A DNA stretch of 11,099 bases from SOKG01 sp964502665 (GTDB lineage: Bacteria; Chloroflexota; Dehalococcoidia; SZUA-161), in assembly GCA_964502665.1 (NCBI GenBank), contig CAZCXP010000080.1, positions 1 to 11,099 on the forward strand, in the 5' to 3' direction. The notes beneath the pieces are model-generated. The model did no database searches and was not told the DNA's origin. It worked only from the letters and a program-made list of their open reading frames with translations. Shown one piece after another: positions 1 to 5,236 of the stretch. A program made the position numbers and the translations under genes. Position 1 is the first letter of the stretch, and each line of letters opens with the position of its first letter.

Positions 1-52
1 TCATTCGGATTTTGAATTTGTTCCAAAAATAGGCTTTCTTCCGTTCGCCCTG

Positions 53-94
53 AGCCCGTCGAAGGGAGCCCGTCGAAGGGAGCCTGTCGAAGGG
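53..94. repeat. Three tandem copies of a 14-bp unit (AGCCCGTCGAAGGG)
   Basis: Three head-to-tail copies lie at 53-66, 67-80 and 81-94. The third differs by one base (AGCCTGTCGAAGGG). The unit resembles the core of the dispersed 'GAGCCTGTCGAAGGG' repeats found in many environmental bacterial genomes, here locally expanded. Bases 1-52 before it show no gene or signal I can name. Confidence 0.85.
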
Positions 95-154
95 CCGTTC
101 ATGGTTCGAGGCCGACAGGTCGGCCGTCCTACGGCCCACGCTCACCACGAACGG
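95..154. repeat. Palindromic intergenic element with nested hairpins
   Basis: The outer arms are CCGTTCATGGT (95-105) and ACCACGAACGG (144-154), complementary at 10 of 11 positions. Inside are two overlapping perfect hairpins: GGCCGAC/GTCGGCC (110-116 with 119-125) and GGCCGT/ACGGCC (122-127 with 131-136). They share bases 122-125, so they cannot form at the same time. The element lies just downstream of the leftward operon and could end or protect its transcript. No T-tract is present, so it is not a standard intrinsic terminator. Together with the tandem units at 53-94 it looks like a mobile or REP-like intergenic repeat. Confidence 0.75.
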
Positions 155-174
155 TGAATGGTATGTCAATTCGA

Positions 175-597
175 TCAACGCTCTCCCTCGATTTTCCTTT
201 TTGCTGCCTGCACGATTTCCTCTGACAGAGCCTGGCCACCACGGCGAACCAAAAAAGCCAGGAGCCCCGAGACCTCGCCCCCTGCGGTAAGCCTCGTCCC
301 CTGATTCACCGGTTCAAAGGTGTAGTAGCGTGTCATTTCGGTGCCGAGGACCTTTCCTTGCATGACAGCGCGCTGTGGTGGGACGAATTCGGTGATGGTC
401 ATCAGCAACTTGACCGTGATGATAGACTTGGCTGTAACACGAATCTGCGAGCCGGTTCCCAAAGGACCTTCAGAGAGCTTCTCGATCTTCTTCATGGACG
501 GTATCCACTGGGGCCACTCCTCTAGCTCGTTCACTAGCGCCCAGACCTTTTCTGGGGGAGCGTCGATCTCAAGGCTGCTGCTGAACTTCATCTTCAT
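175..597 (-). CDS. SRPBCC (START/polyketide cyclase-like) family protein, 140 aa
   Basis: This is a small ligand-binding protein of the SRPBCC helix-grip fold. The family binds hydrophobic or aromatic molecules in a deep pocket, and some members are cyclases or dehydrases. The N-terminal strand and helix are typical: residues 9-35 run through IDAPPEKVWALV and then EEWPQWIPSM. A series of beta strands follows (about 48-110), then a long C-terminal helix (about 113-138). Length is normal for a single domain. No signal peptide or membrane segment is seen, so it is probably cytoplasmic. The ATG at 597 is chosen because GGAGG lies 9 nt upstream; a second ATG two codons on is possible. It is last in the leftward operon and overlaps the end of the radical SAM gene by 29 bp, which suggests translational coupling. 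It may bind or act on that enzyme's product; this is inference. The substrate cannot be read from sequence. Confidence 0.85.
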   Translation of the reverse strand: MKMKFSSSLEIDAPPEKVWALVNELEEWPQWIPSMKKIEKLSEGPLGTGSQIRVTAKSIITVKLLMTITEFVPPQRAVMQGKVLGTEMTRYYTFEPVNQGTRLTAGGEVSGLLAFLVRRGGQALSEEIVQAAKRKIEGER

Positions 598-2089
598 GTC
601 TTTCCACCTCCGCGGGCTTGTGCTGGCTTCCTTCGCCTATTCTCCTCAGTATGTCCCAGAAAGCTCCCCGGTATCCCGCCTTGATGGCATTAACCAGGAC
701 GGTGTTGTCGTTGTAGTTGTAGTTCTTATCGGCGCCTGCCGCGGTGCCGAAGAAGAAAAAGCGCTCGTCGCCATCGACAAGTTGGGCGAGGTACTCAGAA
801 GCATCGGGGCCCAGGCTTGAGGATACATAGTAGATAGGGGCGAAGAAGTTATCATTGCCTGAGACAGAGCCGTGCAAACTGGGGTTCTCCTTCAGCGGAC
901 CTTGGTTGCGAACCAGCTCTGCCAGCTTGGTCTGCGGGAAAACACGTACCCCCAGGGAAGCACCGACCCTGTTTGGGGAGACCCTTTTCATGGTCTCGAT
1001 GGTTTCCCTCAGCGACTCCTTGGTTTCGCCGGGCCCGCCGAGAAGGAGGTCGTACATGGATACGATACCCTCCTTGCGGCAGGCATCGGCCGTCTGGCTT
1101 AGGTCTTCCACCGAGAAGTCCCGTCCCAGTGAGCGCAGCATGCGGTCGCAGCCGCTGTCCACCCCGAAGTTGATGCCAGCACATCCTGCCCTTCGGAACA
1201 AAGCGGCTAGTTCCTGGGAAAAACCTGCGGGGCTGGCATAGGTATACCACCTGAGCTTGTCTCCCAGGCCCCGTGCGGCCACCTCCAGGCATACCTCGCG
1301 GGCATGTTGCTCGGGGATATTGAACTCGCTGTCGCACAAATGAAGATGGTCGATGCCCATGTCGAGCAAAGCCTTGATCTCATCGGCGACGCTCTGGGGG
1401 GAGCGGAGGCGAAGCCTTCTCCCCTTGCCCACTGGGTCAGCGCAGTAGATGCAGTCTTTGGGGCAGCCCCGTTTGGTCTCGATAGCGCCCATGCCGCCCT
1501 CGACAAAATAGCGATGGTTGTCGACTGTCCTTCGCTCGGGTGCGGAGATGCGACGCAAATCGAGGTACTCTGCGGGATTGCTGTGGAACTCGCCCTGGCT
1601 GCGATATACGAGGCCGGGCACGTCCCTGCAGTCCTCATTTGCCGCGATTCTCTCGGTGAGCAGCGCCAGTGATACCTCGCCCTCTCCCCAGATACCCAGG
1701 TCGAGGTCGTAGTAGCTCAGGATGTCTTGCGGCATGATCGAGAATCCGGAGCCGCCCAGGACTATGGGAGCGGAGGTTCGTGCTTTGAGGTGGTCGATCA
1801 CCTCTTTGTGCTTGGCGATGCAGAAATCTTGAGTGACAAAGACGGTGTCGTCGGTGTTGCGCAGGGAGACCGCTACTGCCAATGCCTGGTTGCGGGCGAA
1901 GTAGCTCTCGATTTCGTGCGAGACGTCGGTGGCGAAGCAGAGGTCGAGGATGTCTACCTGAAATCGGCTTGCCTTGAGGGCATGAGCAAGGTAGTCCAGC
2001 GCGAGAGGGGCTACAGGTGGCTTCATCTGGTTGGGATTGACCAGAAGCACCTTGCCCTGTTCTCGGGGCGAGCTTGTTGCAGCAGGCAT
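569..2089 (-). CDS. B12-binding-domain radical SAM protein, 506 aa
   Basis: The architecture is that of class B (cobalamin-dependent) radical SAM enzymes, often C- or P-methyltransferases. An N-terminal Rossmann-like cobalamin-binding domain (about 12-150) contains the conserved glycine turn GGSG (112-115). The radical SAM barrel follows (about 198-400) with the [4Fe-4S] cysteines C209, C213 and C216 (CPKDCIYC) and a GGPGET motif (351-356) that binds SAM. A C-terminal segment contains a NYNYND run and a WDILRR motif. The cobalamin domain lacks the DxHxxG lower-ligand motif: the equivalent stretch reads DLCFATD. That absence, and the proline-rich NPNQMKPP start, remind me of the TsrM/tryptophan 2-C-methyltransferase group, but the substrate is not established. 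The ATG at 2089 shares one base with the hydrolase stop (TGATG) and has a GAGAAGG ribosome site close by. The gene sits between the hydrolase and the SRPBCC gene in one transcription unit. Confidence 0.9.
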   Translation of the reverse strand: MPAATSSPREQGKVLLVNPNQMKPPVAPLALDYLAHALKASRFQVDILDLCFATDVSHEIESYFARNQALAVAVSLRNTDDTVFVTQDFCIAKHKEVIDHLKARTSAPIVLGGSGFSIMPQDILSYYDLDLGIWGEGEVSLALLTERIAANEDCRDVPGLVYRSQGEFHSNPAEYLDLRRISAPERRTVDNHRYFVEGGMGAIETKRGCPKDCIYCADPVGKGRRLRLRSPQSVADEIKALLDMGIDHLHLCDSEFNIPEQHAREVCLEVAARGLGDKLRWYTYASPAGFSQELAALFRRAGCAGINFGVDSGCDRMLRSLGRDFSVEDLSQTADACRKEGIVSMYDLLLGGPGETKESLRETIETMKRVSPNRVGASLGVRVFPQTKLAELVRNQGPLKENPSLHGSVSGNDNFFAPIYYVSSSLGPDASEYLAQLVDGDERFFFFGTAAGADKNYNYNDNTVLVNAIKAGYRGAFWDILRRIGEGSQHKPAEVERHEDEVQQQP

Positions 2090-2874
2090 CAGACCTTCTC
2101 AGCCAGGCCGTTGACCTTTTTCAGCCAGGACAGGGCGGTGCTCATCGCTGGCTCGCTAAGGCGCAACTTGTGCTCCCCGCCTGCGATGATAGCGATGTCC
2201 TTGGGTTTTCCAGCCTTGTGGTAAAGCTCCCAGGCATGGCTGGGGTCGACGGTCTGGTCGCTGTCGCCGTGGACTATCAGAATCGGGCGAGGGGCGATCT
2301 TGTGTATCCAGTTGAGCGGGCTGACTGCCTCGAAGCCCCTGGCCCATTCATCGACAGATGGTGGGAAGCTGCTGTCCCTGATTATGCCCACCTGGCGGCA
2401 GTGCTCCAGGAATTCCTCGATTCTGCTAAACTCTGAGATGTCGAAGAAGCGGGCGGGACAGGCGCAGGTAACAATAGAGGATATCCTTCTATCCTTGGCG
2501 GCACAATAAACCGAGGCCAGTGCTCCGCCGCTGAATCCCATCACCGACAGCCGTGATCTGTCGACCGTATCGAGCTGGCACAGATAGTCAATCGCTGCTT
2601 CTAAGTCCCGCGTCCAGCCCAATATGTCGAAATTGCCCTCACTCTCGCCTGTGCCCCTGAAATTGAAGATGAGGACAGCAAACCCTTGACCGCAGAACCT
2701 CTCGGCAAGCACGGGATAGCCTCTGTCTGCGGGGTCTGGTGTTCTTTTGGCCGGGACGCCGTGGCAGATGCAAAGCGAAGGGCGGGTGCCTTGGCCACCG
2801 GGTAGGTAAACCTCCGCCACGAGGCGAAGGCCGTCTACTTCGAGTCTAACCCTTTCCACCGGTCCAGAATTCAC
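2089..2874 (-). CDS. Alpha/beta hydrolase (serine esterase/lipase-like), about 261 aa
   Basis: This is a cytoplasmic alpha/beta-hydrolase of the type annotated as dienelactone hydrolase-, BAAT- or lysophospholipase-like. From the GTG start at 2874 the visible triad is S115 in GFSGG, D206 in GDSDQTV and H235 in GGEHK. An oxyanion-side HG pair lies at 38-39 and FNFRGTGES (about 70-78) is the classical strand-turn of the fold. The frame stays open to a TTG at 3003, but that start would put 43 non-conserved residues inside moaE. The GTG at 2874 has GGGA 6 nt upstream and AAGGAG slightly further, and overlaps moaE by only 29 bp. A GTG at 2859 is the alternative. The gene ends in TGATG shared with the radical SAM start. 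It is probably co-expressed with both neighbours; the ester or thioester substrate is unknown. Confidence 0.88.
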   Translation of the reverse strand: MNSGPVERVRLEVDGLRLVAEVYLPGGQGTRPSLCICHGVPAKRTPDPADRGYPVLAERFCGQGFAVLIFNFRGTGESEGNFDILGWTRDLEAAIDYLCQLDTVDRSRLSVMGFSGGALASVYCAAKDRRISSIVTCACPARFFDISEFSRIEEFLEHCRQVGIIRDSSFPPSVDEWARGFEAVSPLNWIHKIAPRPILIVHGDSDQTVDPSHAWELYHKAGKPKDIAIIAGGEHKLRLSEPAMSTALSWLKKVNGLAEKV

Positions 2875-3277
2875 CGTCTTCCCTGATCTCCTTTGCTGAT
2901 ACTGTCTGCTTAAAGCGGTCGATGGCGTATTGGCAGGCAGCGAAAGCCTCTGGGCGATGAGGCGCTGCAACTGCGATAACCAGTGTAGTCTCTCGCGCTG
3001 CAACCGGACCTGTGCGGTAGCAAAAGACTACCTCCCCCAAGTCCCACTTTTCTCTCATCTCCTTGGCTATGTCGCTCAGAAGTCCCTCCGCTACCTCCCT
3101 GGGGGCGTGATGTTCCAGTGAGAGAACGCGCTTATCCCCCGAGTATCCGCGTACTCTCCCGGTGAAAGTCACCAACGCACCGCATTCGTCCCACCTGATC
3201 CTGGAGATAATCTCTTCGGGGACAATGGGTTTGTCTGTAACTTGAAGTAGGTCGTCCGTCCTCAATTTCTTCTCCAT
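2846..3277 (-). CDS. moaE: Molybdopterin synthase catalytic (large) subunit MoaE
   Basis: MoaE converts cyclic pyranopterin monophosphate (precursor Z) to molybdopterin, using sulfur delivered by the thiocarboxylated small subunit MoaD, in the cytosol. At 143 aa it has the normal length. Visible family features are FTGRVR (38-43), LEHHAP (55-60), the AAPHRPEAF block with H107 and R108, and two lysines, K123 and K129, matching the active-site lysines K119 and K126 of E. coli. The segment between the lysines is one residue shorter than I expect and lacks the usual proline/tryptophan before the second lysine. No moaD is in the window, so the partner must be encoded elsewhere. It is first in the leftward operon, 36 nt from a promoter -10 box, with only a weak ribosome site. 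The association with hydrolase and radical SAM genes is unusual for moaE. Confidence 0.93.
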   Translation of the reverse strand: MEKKLRTDDLLQVTDKPIVPEEIISRIRWDECGALVTFTGRVRGYSGDKRVLSLEHHAPREVAEGLLSDIAKEMREKWDLGEVVFCYRTGPVAARETTLVIAVAAPHRPEAFAACQYAIDRFKQTVSAKEIREDGEFWTGGKG

Positions 3278-3312
3278 CTGGCAACAGCGCCCTCGGCTGC
3301 ACTTCCCAGGAG

Positions 3313-3341
3313 ATTATAGCCCATGGATGGGGGGAAGTCGA
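3313..3341 (-). promoter_or_regulatory. Sigma70-type promoter for the moaE operon
   Basis: On the minus strand, TCGACT (3341 to 3336, 4/6 match to TTGACA) is followed after 17 bp by a perfect TATAAT (3318 to 3313). Transcription would begin near 3306, giving a leader of about 29 nt to the moaE ATG at 3277. The position, spacing and perfect -10 make this credible; it has not been tested. Confidence 0.6.
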
Positions 3342-3429
3342 CCTTGGCTTCAATCCGTGGATTCAAGTCCTCCCCTGTCATTGTTACGAAAATAGACTCT
3401 TGATATGCCCAGCCAAGCCCTTCTCCCTC

Positions 3430-3495
3430 GTCATTCCCGCGCAGGCGGGAATCCACATCCACCCCTGTTTGGATTCCTGCTTCCGCAGGAATGAC
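3430..3495. repeat. 66-bp palindromic dispersed repeat (GTCATTCCCGC family)
   Basis: The left arm, 3430-3455, begins GTCATTCCCGCGCAGG; the right arm, 3470-3495, ends CAGGAATGAC. The arms are near-perfect reverse complements of about 26 nt around a 14-nt centre. Each arm is itself a small hairpin (e.g. TTCCCGC/GCGGGAA). This is the widespread 'GTCATTCCCGCGCAGGCGGGAAT' element found in intergenic DNA of many bacteria. It lies in the divergent region between the moaE and carboxylase promoters. Confidence 0.88.
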
Positions 3496-3536
3496 AGACA
3501 AAGTCGTTGCAGGAAAGCGTCGCTTTCATTCGCGGT

Positions 3537-3561
3537 GATTGCGAGCCGAAGCGAAGCAATC
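3537..3561. repeat. Second dispersed palindrome (GATTGCGAGC...GAAGCAATC)
   Basis: GATTGC (3537-3542) pairs with GCAATC (3556-3561) around GAGCCGAAGCGAA. The sequence matches the 'ATTGCGAGCGAAGCGAAGCAATCTC' class of intergenic repeats that I know from Dehalococcoidia and several other phyla. It is separate from the 3430-3495 element. The rest of 3342-3621 holds no gene I can support. Confidence 0.75.
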
Positions 3562-3621
3562 TCAAATCTATTGGTTGGCTTTTTGAATCTATACTCATGG
3601 ATTGGGGCTTGGCTTTTAGAC

Positions 3622-3650
3622 TTGACGATGGGTGCAAGAGGGGCTAAAAT
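3622..3650 (+). promoter_or_regulatory. Sigma70-type promoter for the carboxylase operon
   Basis: TTGACG (3622-3627, 5/6) and TAAAAT (3645-3650, 5/6) are separated by exactly 17 bp. The predicted start of transcription is near 3657, about 20 nt before the first carboxyltransferase ATG. This leaves room only for the ribosome site, so there is no obvious 5' leader control. Confidence 0.7.
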
Positions 3651-3676
3651 TTTCCCAGGCCCGTAAAGGAGGGAGC

Positions 3677-5221
3677 ATGGAAGATTTGGACTTGATGAAA
3701 CAGAAGCTCGCTGAGATCGATGAAATGAGGAGCGGGCTGAGGCAGGGAGGCGGCGCTGCTGAGATAGACAAGCAGCACGAGAAAGGAAAGCTAACAGCAC
3801 GCGAGAGAATTGAGAAGCTCCTGGACCCGGGTACCTTCCAGGAGCTTGATATTTGGGGAACGCCGTTAGCTACAGGGTTTGCGATCGACGAAAAGGATAC
3901 CCCGGCAGACGCCGTTGCCGTAGGGTACGGTGATGTAAACGGCCGCCCCATCTACCTATGGGCCCAGGATGCCACTGTGCTCGGTGGGACCCTGGCCAAC
4001 ATACATGCCCGAAAGATAGCTATGGTCATGGAAAGGGCCATACATGCTAGAGTCCCCATCGTGGGTATCATCGACTCCGAGGGGCTCAGACTACAGGATG
4101 CGATTCAGTATTATCGTTTCTACTCGCCTGAAGCGATGGTCTATTTCCAGACGGTGGCCTCGGGCGTGATTCCCCAGATCTCATTGGTGATGGGGCCCTG
4201 TGTTGGCGAGATGGCGATCTCAGCCTCTCTGGCGGATTTCGTGTTCATGGTCAGGAAGACCAGCTACATGCATGTGGCGCCACCTCCAGAGGACAAAACC
4301 GCAGAGGAGGTGGGTGAGCCCTCGGTGCATTCCCGGCGTACCGGTTGTTGCGATGTGATGGCTAAGAGCGATGAGGAGTGCCTGCAAAGCTGCCGGGAGC
4401 TACTGGGCTACCTGCCATCGAATAATGCGGAACAACCGCCCGTCGTAGATACTGGGGATGACCCCAATCGCAGAGAAGAGGAGCTTTTGGGCCTGGTCCC
4501 CTTCGATTCGGAGAAGCCATATAGCATGCACAAGGTGATTTCCCTGATAACGGACAACGGAGAGTTCTTTGAGCTGAAGCGCCAGTGGGCAAACAACCTG
4601 ATAACAGGATTCGGTCGGATGGCGGGGCAGACGGTGGGCTTCATAGCTAACAATCCTCAGTCTATGGGTGGTTGCCTGACGCTGGATGCTGCGGACAAGA
4701 TGGCCCGTTTTGCCAGATTCTGCGATGCATTCAATATACCCCTGGTTTGGCTTGCAGATACCCCGGCATTCCTGCCGGCCATCGATGAGGAGACCAGAGG
4801 TCTCATCAGACACGGATGCAAGCTGGTGTTCTCCAATGTCGAGGCCACCGTGCCTCAGATCACCATTGCCATAAGAAAGCTTTATGGAGGCGGGCAGCTA
4901 GGCATGCCGGGCACAACGTTGGGAGGCGACCTCGATGTTGCCTGGCCTACTGTACAGCGCGGGCTGATGGGGGCAGAAGGCGCGGTATCCATCATCTACA
5001 AGAGGGAGTTTCAAGCTATTGAGGATGAGACAGAAAGACAGAAGAGGCAAGAACAGCGAACTGCAGAAATGCAGCAGAAATTCCAGGCGCTGGAGCGTGA
5101 GTGGGCGCAAGAGCTCATAGACCCCAGGGATACCAGGCCTTTCATCATAAAAGCACTCAAGACATTGGCCAAGAGGCACGAGGGAAGGCCGGAGCGCAAA
5201 CACGAGAACATACGTTTATGA
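3677..5221 (+). CDS. Acyl-CoA carboxylase carboxyltransferase subunit (paralogue 1), 514 aa
   Basis: This is a crotonase-fold carboxyltransferase of the AccD/PccB family, which transfers CO2 from carboxybiotin to an acyl-CoA. The N-domain contains the start motif KGKLTARERIEKLLD (36-50), ASGVIPQISLVMGPC (161-175) and ADFVFMV (186-192). The C-domain contains MAGQTVGFIANNP (315-327), DTPAFLP (361-367), AWPT (422-425), MGAEGAV (431-437) and the family tail ending in RKHENIRL. Length is normal. Substitutions lie at the active site: usual SGGAR reads SEGLR (134-138), usual AGGAVYSP reads VGEMAISA (176-183), and usual YGGAYD reads YGGGQL (403-408). A charged helix at about 444-478 precedes the tail. 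The ATG at 3677 follows AAAGGAGGGAGC, a strong ribosome site; the frame is open to an upstream TTG with no such support. It is followed 15 nt later by its paralogue. The substrate (acetyl-, propionyl- or another acyl-CoA) cannot be decided. Confidence 0.92.
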   Translation: MEDLDLMKQKLAEIDEMRSGLRQGGGAAEIDKQHEKGKLTARERIEKLLDPGTFQELDIWGTPLATGFAIDEKDTPADAVAVGYGDVNGRPIYLWAQDATVLGGTLANIHARKIAMVMERAIHARVPIVGIIDSEGLRLQDAIQYYRFYSPEAMVYFQTVASGVIPQISLVMGPCVGEMAISASLADFVFMVRKTSYMHVAPPPEDKTAEEVGEPSVHSRRTGCCDVMAKSDEECLQSCRELLGYLPSNNAEQPPVVDTGDDPNRREEELLGLVPFDSEKPYSMHKVISLITDNGEFFELKRQWANNLITGFGRMAGQTVGFIANNPQSMGGCLTLDAADKMARFARFCDAFNIPLVWLADTPAFLPAIDEETRGLIRHGCKLVFSNVEATVPQITIAIRKLYGGGQLGMPGTTLGGDLDVAWPTVQRGLMGAEGAVSIIYKREFQAIEDETERQKRQEQRTAEMQQKFQALEREWAQELIDPRDTRPFIIKALKTLAKRHEGRPERKHENIRL

Positions 5222-5236
5222 TTTAGGAGGGATTTG

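Noticed and set aside
698..730. Simple-sequence run (GTTGTAGTTGTAGTT) resembling a microsatellite
   Set aside because: On the coding strand it encodes the NYNYND stretch of the radical SAM protein, which fits the protein context, so it is coding sequence.
1727..2224. Plus-strand ORF of 165 codons across the radical SAM and hydrolase genes
   Set aside because: It spans the overlap of two well-supported leftward genes and reads as non-protein-like sequence.
3262..3390. Short minus-strand frame upstream of moaE reading MTGEDLNPRIEAK and onward, 39 codons
   Set aside because: It looks mildly protein-like, but the moaE promoter lies inside it, there is no ribosome site, and it overlaps the moaE start out of frame.
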